64,000 nucleotides of DNA from Apostichopus japonicus (taxonomy: Eukaryota; Echinodermata; Holothuroidea; Aspidochirotida; Stichopodidae): contig NC_092576.1 of NCBI RefSeq assembly GCF_037975245.1, positions 10,187,501 to 10,251,500 of the forward strand, given 5' to 3'. Positions 52,763 to 62,564 of this stretch are shown here, in pieces. Positions within the stretch are counted from its first letter, which is position 1; every line of letters starts with the position of its first letter. A model generated the notes under the pieces. It saw only the letters and a program-made list of their open reading frames with translations. It was not told the DNA's origin and did no database searches. The position numbers were made by a program, and so were the translations under genes.

Positions 52763-52785
52763 TACGTGATGAATATTCATTTAGA
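52763..52785 (+). promoter_or_regulatory. Upstream promoter element of the 7SL gene
   Basis: TTACGTGA followed by ATGAATATTCATTTAG is conserved with the upstream copy while the surrounding bases diverge. Vertebrate 7SL transcription depends on an upstream ATF/CREB site, so a CRE-like element here is consistent with a working Pol III promoter. Confidence 0.5.
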
Positions 52786-52832
52786 GGTATATTTTGTGGT
52801 TGTTATTACTTTATTTCCATAGCTTATTTATC

Positions 52833-53134
52833 GACTGAGCGTTGTGGCGTGCGCTTGTAATCCAGCTACTTGGAGGTCGGAAGTGCTGGATTGTTTGAGT
52901 TCGAGACCACTGAGGGTCGTTGATGCTATGGCGATCAGGCATCCACGTTAAGTTCCGCATCAACATGGAATTCCGTACGGAGGTATGACGTTCCAGGTTG
53001 TCTAAGGAGGGGCGAATCGGCCCAGGGCGGGAACGCAGCAGGCAAAAGTCCCCGTGTGGAACAGTAATGGGATTGCGCCAGTGAATAGCAGGCGGTCAGC
53101 AGCTCGGACAATACAGCGAGACACGCTTCCTTTT
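52833..53134 (+). ncRNA. 7SL: 7SL (signal recognition particle) RNA gene
   Basis: This is a full-length metazoan SRP RNA. The 5' Alu-domain begins GAGCGTTGTGGCGTGCGC followed by TCCAGCTACTTGGAGG, matching the human 7SL start. The S domain is clear: GCTATGGCGATCAGGC, TTAAGTTCCGCATCAACATG (helix 6), TCTAAGGAGGGGCGAA, CGGCCCAGG...GGAACGCAGCAGG (helix 8 SRP54-binding core with GGAA loop and AGCAGG), CCCCGTG, and GTGAATAGC. The 3' Alu-domain strand ends ACAGCGAGACACGC and then TTTT (53131-53134), a Pol III terminator. An internal GTTCGAGACC resembles a B box. About 70 bp upstream lie TTACGTGA, like the CRE/ATF site of vertebrate 7SL promoters, and ATGAATATTCAT. Length ~300 nt fits the family. It is probably functional because every conserved SRP core motif is intact. 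Confidence 0.95.
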
Positions 53135-53494
53135 GCATACTGTTTTCTCTTTTATTTTCGCGTTTTAACGGATTAAATTTCATCATTTACGATAAAATAC
53201 TTGAGGGAAAGTTTCAATTGCTTTTCATTTTTAATTTGCAATTTGACGATCTGTTATTGATGTCATTTCTCCCACTTCCATTGTTTAAAAAAGTAATTAG
53301 TATATTGAAAAAAAGAGATAATTAATATTTTCGTGGCTGTTTCGGTAAGGTTTGTAATCTTTCGCAAATATATCTATCAGGTAGACCAATGGGGATGTTT
53401 GGCCTCACTCTCCTTCAATGTTGATTGTTGTTAATTAAATGTTCGTCAGTTCTCCAAAATGAAAACAAATGGTAAAAAGTGTTAGATATATTTT

Positions 53495-53710
53495 GATTCC
53501 TTCGGCAAGTTCAGTGATGATTGTCATTTTAGAGCTGAGACAAGAAAAAAAGCCACAAAAACCGCATAGGGAATGTATCTTCAATTTTATAAGTTCGGTA
53601 CTATTAGACTTACATAGTAGTCTACAATAAAAATAATAATAATAAGTATAATTTTCAACAGGTAGACCAAAAGGCTCACGCGCGGTGTAATTTTGAGCCT
53701 CTGTCTCCGT
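53495..53710. repeat. Second duplicated segment, partner at 62330-62560
   Basis: It shares GGCAAGTTCAGTGATGATT, TTCGGTACT(A/C)TTAGACTTACAT, and an AATAATAATAA run with TCAACAGG. In this copy it lies on the low-coordinate side of the 1.3-kb block. Confidence 0.75.
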
Positions 53711-55120
53711 ACCACATACATTTCAGTATTTGTTAATGTGTTTGTTTTTAGAAAAAGGGCGCTTAATAATTCATTTTATTGACTGTTTTTACTAAACTTA
53801 TTCCATCCCACATAGATACTGCTTAAATGCATACAAAAGCTAATCTCGCTTTTTGCCAAACAATGAACTTCTCATTTTATCAGTAAGGTCACTTTTGTTG
53901 TCTGCTTTTGACAAAATTGTGGCACATGACGTTTAGAAGCAAATACAATATATTCCTCACGTTGAAATATAAAAATAAAATCTGAAACGGTATTACTGAT
54001 GTAATGAGTATTGATATTGATGAAACATCTCCAGTAATTTATTTATACCAAGAGGCATTTAACAAAATCTCCAAAGTGGACCCAGCTATGTTTATGGTCG
54101 CTGTTCATAACAGGCATCCCTACCACGATCATTAACGGTTGTTGATTAATTTAAACTGACCAGTTCACGATACGTGAAGTCGACACAGTGTTCTAAGCAT
54201 GGATCTTATTTAGAGTAAGAATAAGAGAAAGACGAACTTTATTAATCCTTTTAAGGAAACTACAGTGCTCGCAAGGTTATAACACAAAAAGAATAAGAAA
54301 GAAAACTAATAAGAAAGAAAACATGGAAAGCAGCAGGCTGTACATAAAAGGCAAGGAAGACAACCAAACGTTTAAAATTAATATTATGAATTTTAATATC
54401 CTGAGGAATGAAAGACAAAGGATAGCTGGTTTTGGTAACAGAAGAAGGCTGCCTGAACCTACCATTCTGCAAACTTATACTTATGTATTATTTTATATTT
54501 CTTGATGAAGTGTTCAACGATGTTTTAATTTTGCTGTGGTACTTTATCCTTAGGCATCATGCACCCTTGTGACGTATGCTTATTTATTCCTTTTCCTTCC
54601 TTTAATCTTTGCAATATTTTTTTACACAGTATGAACGTTGATAGCAACAGTATAAGGACAGGTGTAAGATTGAATATTGGTTAAGTCCCACCTCTACAAC
54701 AGTCGACAATCAATATATTATTGTAATTAACAAAGAGAACCGGTAAAACTTCAAACAGTTTTGGTTCGATGTGGTCATATTTATATTTGAACCTGTAAAA
54801 ACTTCAAACAGTTTTGGTTCGATGTGGTCATACTTATATTTGAACCTGTAATAACTTCACACAGTTTTGGTTCGATGTGGTCATATATTTGAACCTGTAA
54901 AAACTTCAAACAATTTTGGTTCGATGTGGTCATACTTATATTTGAACCTGTAATAACTTCACACAGTTTTGGTTCGATGTGGTCATATTTAATTTGAACC
55001 TGTAAAAACTACAAACAGTTTTGGTTCGATGTGATCATATTTATATTTGAACCGGTAAAACTTCAAACAGTTTTGATTCGATGTGGTCATATTTATATAT
55101 GAACCTGTAAAAACTACAGT
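53710..55120. repeat. Duplicated block, copy next to the DED/B-box gene
   Basis: Partner of 60720-62085. It includes the probable 3' UTR and about 500 bp beyond it. An overlapping small open frame (54260-54505) is not conserved in a coding fashion. Confidence 0.85.
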
Positions 55121-55134
55121 CAATACAGTTATTC
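54238..55134 (-). other. Probable 3' UTR of the DED/B-box gene with tandem repeat
   Basis: Downstream of the stop there is no other open frame. A canonical AATAAA on the minus strand lies at 54238-54243, about 890 bp after the stop. The interval contains a ~52-bp tandem repeat. The AATAAA and its flanks are conserved in the duplicated block at 61289-61294, which supports a functional 3' end. No transcript evidence is available. Confidence 0.45.
54738..55120. repeat. ~52-bp tandem repeat in the 3' UTR, about 7 copies
   Basis: Units share TTTTGGTTCGATGTGGTCAT followed by an AT-rich stretch and TTTGAACC(T/G)GTAA. Copies differ by a few bases and by deletion of a TTATA piece. The same unit recurs at 61827-62085. 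Confidence 0.85.
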
Positions 55135-56606
55135 TCAGTACTGAAATTCTCGGACATTGGCATTAGCAAGAGTAACATGTCCAGTATTCTGATATCGAGT
55201 GACACTAAGAGGAACATCCACCTCATTAGATGATGTTCCTACATCACACACTTTGACAAAATTCCCGGTCTTTGCATACTCTACAACCTTCCACTCCTTC
55301 TCTACTCCCTCACGGATGTACAATACCAGCCAATCATCACCAGTCCAGATGATATTGATCGGTAACATAGCAGACTTAGCTGACGGAAGCCATAAAGTGC
55401 CACAATGCTTGACTGTACCATCAGAATCTATCAGGATGACGTCATCAAGACTTCGACCAATGATAGCAAATAAATTACGACAGTAGGCAACTCTGGATAT
55501 AGCATTAGAGCGTACAAAGTCTCGTGTATCTATTACTCTAAGAGCAGATCCGGAAACATTGTACTCACGAATAGAGTGATCACAGCTGGTAGAGATGATA
55601 AACTCATCGTTCGGATCATTGCTTGGATGATGTGCTGTAATACTGGAAATCCAGGAACCTTCAGGTACCTCATCAATCACCAAGGATGAGACTGATTCTA
55701 CAGAATCATACAGAGAACCATTCAAGCGAGGATGTACAATGAAGACAGCTTTACCTACAGCAAATAATGAGTGTCTCTTGCCATCGTAGTACATATCTAT
55801 ATTCGACATAACTACAGGATCATCGTGATTATCAATCTTCTTCAGATGTCTCCAATATTCTTTACTGGAATCTTTAGGATCAAAACAAATTAGCAGAACG
55901 CCCCCACTACTTTGTCTTGCATCAAATATATGTAATAACTGATCAGCACGCAAGCTTACACTTCCTAACAGCATACCGACTGTCATGCTACAAAATGTCC
56001 CATCATTTGGTATCTTCCTGTACAAGAGATCGACAGGTTTTACCTTTAAGTTTTCATTCTGCTGATCAAGCTGGCTTCGTATAGATTTCATTTTCTTCAT
56101 TCCTTCGATCAATTCTTGGAGATCATGTGATGATTTCTCTGTTTTGTTTTTCTTCAACTTTGCCAAACGTTCCAATTCTTTGTCAAGAATTTGGATCTCA
56201 TGTATGTCTTCCAACAGCTGTTTTTGATCAGATACCTCTTTTCGATCCACTTCCTGTGTAAGGTCTCGTTTTAGTTTTTCTGCTTTTTCTAAAAGAATAA
56301 GAAAGTCCTCATGAATCTTAGCTCGAGCATCTTGCCTTGTTTTTCGGAGGGAATTTTTCTTTTCTTTCCAGAAATTCTTAGCAGATAAACTGCTTGTTTC
56401 TGCAGCCTCTATTTCTTGGATAAGATTTTGCTGATGCTTAGATACTTGATCTGAGATTTCACTTATTTTAATGACCTCACAATTCGTCTTTGGATTATGC
56501 GCAGAATAAAGACAGTCTGGACAGATTTTGGAGAGACAAGACAAACAAAAGTACTTCATGGTTTGGTCCTCGTGATCGAGACATCTTTCAACTGAAGCTT
56601 CGTCCT
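55135..56606 (-). CDS. Exon 2 of DED/B-box protein: B-box, coiled coil, propeller-like C-terminus
   Basis: This long terminal exon encodes 489 residues to a stop at 55135-55137. Its acceptor is a pyrimidine-rich tract ending TTCACAG (AG at 56608-56607). Spliced to the DED exon it gives a 581-residue protein. Residues ~100-135 form a B-box-type zinc finger: C100, H103, C112, C115, C120, C123 and H128, with C134 where a second His is usual. Residues ~142-281 are Lys/Glu-rich heptad-like sequence, predicted coiled coil. Residues ~290-581 have repeated short beta-strand segments ending in hydrophobic-turn-Asp units (for example SVESVSSLVIDEV and VILIDSDGTVKHCG), suggesting a WD/NHL-like beta-propeller; no canonical WD or NHL repeat is clear. 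There is no RING finger, so ubiquitin-ligase activity is not supported. The open frame extends a little upstream of the acceptor only by chance. A likely role is a cytosolic scaffold in innate immune or cell-death signalling (inference). Confidence 0.85.
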
Positions 56607-57933
56607 CTGTGAACAAGGAAATACAACGATTGAAAATTCTTAGCCGTGAACGCAATGTATGAAATCAAATTGTATGTAATTATTGATAACACCGCTGAAG
56701 AAGACCTTTTTGTTTCATTTTGCTTACCGCATAACTCTTATATATTACACAACAACGATACAGTAAAAGCACATTTACATATTTATTTAAAACAAAATCA
56801 GTTCGGTGGAGCAGACATTTTTGGAGTGCAAAAACGCACCTTTATTAGGTGCATACCACATGAAAATTTTGGAAATCTAGTGAACCCGTCCTACTCCCCC
56901 CACACCCACCTTCACCTCACCCTACCCGTTTTCGGAAGACAAACATTTATTGATGAGTTTTGTAATTTGATAATGAAATTCAAAATTGCGACAAACTTTA
57001 GTGTCGATTTCGAGACCGACTTGTAGTAAGTAAATGGCAAAAAATATTAGAAAGTCGGTAACTTGCTTTATAAGCATAACTGATATATTTATTTGCTGGG
57101 AGTGCAGGGTCCACATAAGCTGCAGTAGCAATTTTAGAATATAGTTCTTGTAGCTGTTTTTAAGCGCAAAATACTTGGTAGAAAAAAAGTTTTACACTAC
57201 ATTTCTTTTGTGGGAATTATCTCAGAGTCTTAGTGGGGATTTAAGGAGCCATATAGGGCCGTGTCCCCGTTTGCTCAAGTTTTTTCTTCGGATATTCCTG
57301 TTCTCTCGTATCGTGTTTTCAGCACATTACATGTGAAAGAGAAATTCAATTTTGGAGGGATTTATTTCAAAGCCCTTGTAGTCTCCAGGGAGCGAAACGC
57401 TTGGAAGTTGTTGTATGTTGAGATATCTCTCGTCCTCTAGTAATGACTTTACAAAGCCGAGCACATGTGACAAAAAGGAAAGGAATTTCTGTGAAATATT
57501 TTCTAACTCCTGAAACTGCATTACTTTCAGATGTTCGATTGCATTGGTTTTGCGTTTGTGAAACTAATATAGCCTAAATTTAAAAAACGTGGGACGTAAT
57601 GTTTCAGGGAGTGAAAATCCCCCCACGGTCCCCTTGTTTGTGAACGAAATTTTCACCACGTTCAAGATTCGTGATCAAATCTGATGAGAATTGTACAACA
57701 TGAGAATATGTACCATTATAAAGAATCCAGTTATAAGAAATAAATGTCACACAACCTTGAAGACTAAATAAAGCTATTGGTACATTTATGTTAAAATCTT
57801 CGGATTTCAGTGTGTTTTATTATTGCATCATGTTGCGACTTACATCATGAATTACAATGCCATGTAAAACATAAAGAACACGCAGTCACAAAGATTATGA
57901 AACGCCAAAAGATTGCATACACCTATTACTCAC
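56607..57933 (-). other. Intron of the DED/B-box gene
   Basis: This 1,327-bp intron is inferred from donor GTGAGT at 57933 and the CAG acceptor at 56607; both sides are phase 1. A short open frame inside it (57327-57521, minus) begins after a TTTCAG but in phase 0, so it cannot be an extra exon between the two coding exons without breaking the frame. Confidence 0.65.
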
Positions 57934-58207
57934 GATATCTTGTTCTGTAGTCCTTCAGCAGCTTTGACGCTTCTGAAAGTCGAAGCTCGTCCAACCAGTC
58001 GATAAGTACGTTAACCTTGCGTTCGCTGAGCAGGTCATGACCTTGCAAAACAGCAAATAATTCCCTAGCATTAGTAATCAGTTCTCTTCTGGCTTGACTT
58101 ATATCTTCACAAAGAAACGCCAAATCCTGTACATTTTCCTTTGTCAAGACGTCGGATATACGTAGAAGGGTGAGTCTGAACTGCGAAGTATTGCTTGATG
58201 ACGTCAT
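57934..58207 (-). CDS. Exon 1 of DED/B-box protein: death effector domain
   Basis: This coding exon opens with ATG at 58207 and gives 91 full residues plus one nucleotide. Residues about 8-88 read as a six-helix death effector domain: FRLTLLRISDVL for helix 1, LAFLCEDI for helix 2, ELFAVLQGHDLLS for the helix 4 region and VLIDWLDELRL near helix 5. This is the pattern of FADD/caspase-8-type DEDs, although the usual RxDL charge motif is degenerate. The exon ends at a strong donor, C|GTGAGTAA (GT at 57933-57932), in phase 1. The best acceptor downstream, at 56607, restores the frame and joins this domain to the B-box exon, creating a CAG codon. DEDs mediate homotypic assembly in apoptosis and immune signalling. 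A pyrimidine-rich stretch ending in CAG just upstream (about 58230-58260) may mean that a non-coding 5' exon precedes it. The DED call is family knowledge applied to the reading frame; the splice join is inferred. Confidence 0.8.
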
Positions 58208-58209
58208 AA

Positions 58210-58537
58210 TACATCGATAACTGTTTATAAAGCTTAATTTACTGTTCCAAAATAGAAGAAAAGGAAGAAAAATTTTCGTGAGGTAACGATGTTACAGATT
58301 ACATATGAGAGTCAACAACACCTACCCGTTTGTCTTTAACCTCCAATGCGCCTAGTTTTCTCTCGTAAATCAATCCAGCAATTTCACCAACTAAACGTGT
58401 AAAGCCATCACTTATCATTAATTGCTACAGGAGAACTAAACCTTATTCATTGATCATAAGGCTTTGACGGAGATGATGAACAACTGCTACAAGTATGAAA
58501 AGGAAAAAAAAAACAATAATAATGCATAATGTGCATA

Positions 58538-58575
<38 letters not shown>

Positions 58576-60715
58576 GACTTAATTTGTATGATTGGCAACA
58601 CATTATACATTCATGTTGAAAATACAAATGGAAAACAACTATAAAGTTGGAGGGTTTGTCTCATAGTGGCCCTACTTATGACACCACATAGAAAAAAAGG
58701 AAGTCCTTGCAACAATTATTGAAACCTTATAGCTCCCACAGGCAGAAGTAGTTTACATTCGACATTAAAATACATTAAAATTCATCTCTTTAGTTTGAGG
58801 TAATTGTGATTAGTGTGACTTCTCTAAAATGTTGCCAAACCCTGTTTGTCACAATTTTAATTTCATGCAAATTTAAATGTTTGATTCACCGAAGAAGCGT
58901 TTGTCTCGTATATTTCATTTAAATAAGCAATATCAACTATCAATTGAAGAGTTAAAAAATTAAATAATGAATTCGAGCTTCCGTAATGAGCCTTAGTGGA
59001 TATTACACACTATACGTAATAGTGCTTGTAACGGCGATCTATATGTGTATTTGTTTTCATTCTGCAGTATTGTTAATGCATTGGAGTAAGCTCAGTATGT
59101 TCAAGTTGTATGCAGTAATGCACGTTGAATTATTTCCATTTTTTAAAAGTATAATCACTAGAATAGGAACGACACATCACTGCCGGGATATATATATGCT
59201 TACATATACTTCATTGCAATGGCCAATGACTAACGGCGTTGACAGAACGCGGAGGGATGGCGGTGCAGTCTTTAAGATGGGTCAAACTAGGACATTTTAA
59301 GGGTCGGATACATGACAAACAGGTAAAGGGTTTGAAACTAATGTTTTTCAAGCAGACTCTATTGTAAGGGGAAAACTGGTAGGCGTTACAATTTTTTTAA
59401 TAAGACAATCAATAATTAAGGGTATACTAGCATAGGTCTTTAACTAGGTATATAGACAACGTTGTATTGATATAGACACTTGTGATACTTTTATGTGGGA
59501 TTGAAGAAGGAAGTAGAGAAGGGGGGGGGGGAATCATACCACATCACGTGGATCCCCGCCTGATGTTTTTGTATTTTTATATAGATAGGCCTATAACTGT
59601 AGACACTGAATCTGAATAATGTAGTGAACCATCTGCATCGCTAAAACTCATTAAGCCATCATACTGTATACTCATGTGTAATACTTACGACCAACTAACG
59701 AAGACACGCGATATATTTGGCATCCTTTATTCGCTGCAGATTCACTCGTTCATTGGTTAATCTATAACACCAATCATGCATTATTATAGTAGAGTCAAGG
59801 CATAATGTCATAGATTAAGATACAAATTGAATAGAAACATATAGGCTTAAATTTACCCTTAAATATATATAAATACCATGTGACTATTTAATTGTAACTC
59901 TACCTCGATGAAAGTAGTCAGATCAAAACGCATGTAACTTGTTGTGTCTTCAAATTGATCTAAATCGGATTTTTATGTAGCTGGAAAAGGAGATTAAACC
60001 GACTTCCTCAAAGCTCGTTTATACACGAAAGACGACACAAACGACTACAGGTACGCGGCGTTCCATATGTCCACAGTATAGTAGAGGCAGCGCCCTGTAA
60101 AAACCCACAATGCAAAGCGTGTTGACTATTGTTTGCGTGCTGTGACCCGAAACACGAAAATCGCACAAAATAAACATCATCGGCGTATACACCAACTGGT
60201 GCAAATTTCAGCTAGAATAATGTTAATCATAACACCTTATCTATTTTAGAGCACACGTCATACACGCTGTTGAAGTAGCCTACAAAGAAAATACCTGAAC
60301 GCGATGAAAGAGCTTCAAAGCGCCTATACAAAATCCAACAAAAGCGACGTTCTATGAATATTAGCACGCAAGTTGCAATCGTTGATTGATTGATATTTCT
60401 TCTTGCATTTTGAGTGTAAGAGAGTAAAAATACTAATTTAACATTCTCTGCATTCCATGGTCAAATCTGAATGTTTTATCGTGGTTGGCGACTTGGAAGC
60501 GTAAATGCCATGATCTTCTACGTCATCAGATCACATCATCAGAAAGCAAAAACAGAAACACTTCTTTTGTGCTCCTACCTCCTCGGGACAGCAGCGACAG
60601 TGGAGGGCTCTCTCGCTGGCTGGTGACGTATACTTCAAGGATGAGTGCTTGGGACACCTGACTTTTACTTGAAGGATAAACCAAAACGTTACCTCAAAAT
60701 CTTTCGACAAAATGT
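58210..60715. other. 5' flank of the DED/B-box gene; no gene recognised
   Basis: AT-rich, with (TA)n at 58541-58571. A frame at 60531-60740 (minus) has Cys-rich CPKHSSL...ALHCRCCPEE followed by a donor-like GAG|GTAGG and could be a remnant exon, but it is unproven. Confidence 0.35.
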
Positions 60716-60719
60716 ATAC

Positions 60720-62085
60720 TTTGTGTACTCCGTACCACATATTTCAGTATTTGTTAATGTTTTTTTAAAAAAAAGAGGCGCTTAATAATTTAATTTAATT
60801 TATTGTTTTCACTAAAGGGACACTTATTCAATTCCACATCATGGATACTGCTTAATTGCATACAAAACCTAATCTCTTTTTTAACCAAACAGGGGCACTT
60901 CTCATTTTATGAGAAAGGGGACTTTTGGTGTCTGCATTTCACAAAATTGTGGCACGTGAAGTTTAGAGGCAAACACAATATATTCCTCAATATTCCTGAA
61001 ATATAAAAGAAAATAATATATGAAACGGTCTTACTGATGTAATAAGTATTGATATTGATGAAACATCTCGAGTAATTTATTTATACCAAGAGGCATTAAA
61101 CAATTTAACAACATTTCCAAAGTGGAGTCCATATCTGTTTAGGGCGTTGTTCATAACAGGCATCCCTACCACGATATTGTTGATTAATTTTATGTCCCTC
61201 TTATACTGACCAGTTCACGATACGTGATGTCGACACAGTGTTCGTTACCATATTTCTTATTTAAAGTAGGAATAAGAGTAAGAATAACTTTATTAATCCT
61301 TTAAAGGAAACTACAGTTCTCGGAGTCGATGAAACATAAAAGAATAAGAAGTAAAACTAATAAGAAATAAAACATGGAAAGCAGCAGGCTGTACAGCAAA
61401 GGCAAGAAAGGCAACCTAACGTTTAAATTAATATTATGAATTTTAATATCCTGAGGAATGAAAGGTAAAAGATAGCGAGTTTTGGTAGCAGAAGAAGGCT
61501 GCCTGAACCTACCACTTCGCGGAGTTATACTAATTTTATGATTTTATATTTCTTGATGACGTGTTCAACGATGTTATAATTTTACTGTCCTGTGGTACTT
61601 TATCCTTAGGTATCACCCTTTTGACGTAGTCTTCTTGATTTGCTTATTTGAAATATTATATTCCTCTTATTTATACCTCTTCCTTTCTTTAATCTTTTTA
61701 ATATGTTTGTACACAGTATGAACGTTAATATCAGCAATATAAGGACATGTGTAAGATTGAATATTGGCGAAACCCCATCTCTACAACAATCGACAATCAG
61801 TGTATTGTTGTAATTAACAAAGAGAACCGGTAACACTTCAAACAGTTTTGGTTCGATGTGGTCATATTATACTTGAACCTGTAAAAACTTTAAACAGTTT
61901 TGGTTCGATGTGGTCATATTATATTTGAACCTGTAAAACCTACAAACAGTTTTGGTTCGATGTGGTCATATGAATATTTGAACCGGTAAAACTTTAGACA
62001 GGTTTGGTTCGATGTGATCATATTTATATTTGAACCGGTAAAACTTCAGACAGGTTGGGTTCGATGTGGTCATATTCCTATTTTG
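60720..62085. repeat. Duplicated block, copy of 53710-55120
   Basis: The blocks align in the same orientation over ~1.3 kb. Examples are CCGTACCACAT...TTTCAGTATTTGTTAATG, ATTGATATTGATGAAACATC, GAACCTACCA(T/C)TC, the AATAAA (minus), and the ~52-bp tandem repeat. No DED or B-box coding sequence accompanies this copy. Confidence 0.85.
61827..62085. repeat. ~52-bp tandem repeat, second array (about 5 copies)
   Basis: It carries the same GTTTTGGTTCGATGTGGTCA unit as 54738-55120, with local variants such as GACAGG(T)TTGG. Confidence 0.85.
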
Positions 62086-62329
62086 TTACAGACTTCAGTT
62101 TTCTCTGTCAAGGAGTTTTAAAACTGTGTTATCTGCCTGGCCTATATCTATATGTAAACATATTTGTGGTAGTTGTGTTGTGAGTTGTGTCATCTAATGT
62201 ATCTCTATCACCATTAGAAATTGTTTGCTTTTCTATCCTTGAACGTTTATTCGCTGTTGTTACAGTGATTCAGGTCTCCTAAAAGAAAACAAGAATGCCT
62301 AAGAACAGGTATATAGGGTTATCTTTTGG

Positions 62330-62560
62330 GTTGATCCGGCAAGTTCAGTGATGATTTGTCATTATGAGGCAGAGAAAGTTGAAGAAACTCCAGATATAAC
62401 AATTACAATATCTCTGTCAACTTTATTTGTTCGGTACTCTTAGACTTACATCGCAACTTACAACAAAAATAGCAATAATAATAACAATAATAATAATATC
62501 AACAGGAAGGCCACAATGCTCACTCAAAGTTTATGACTCTGGTTCTGTCTACGTTTAATG
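62330..62560. repeat. Second duplicated segment, partner of 53495-53710
   Basis: The same segment lies here on the high-coordinate side of the 1.3-kb block, so the order of the two blocks is permuted between copies. Confidence 0.75.
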
Positions 62561-62564
62561 AACC

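Noticed and set aside
55199-55486. Plus-strand 95-codon frame
   Set aside because: Antisense shadow of the DED/B-box coding exon.
57327-57521. Possible extra exon between the DED and B-box exons
   Set aside because: Its acceptor gives phase 0 while both neighbouring coding exons need phase 1, so inclusion would break the frame; no domain is visible.
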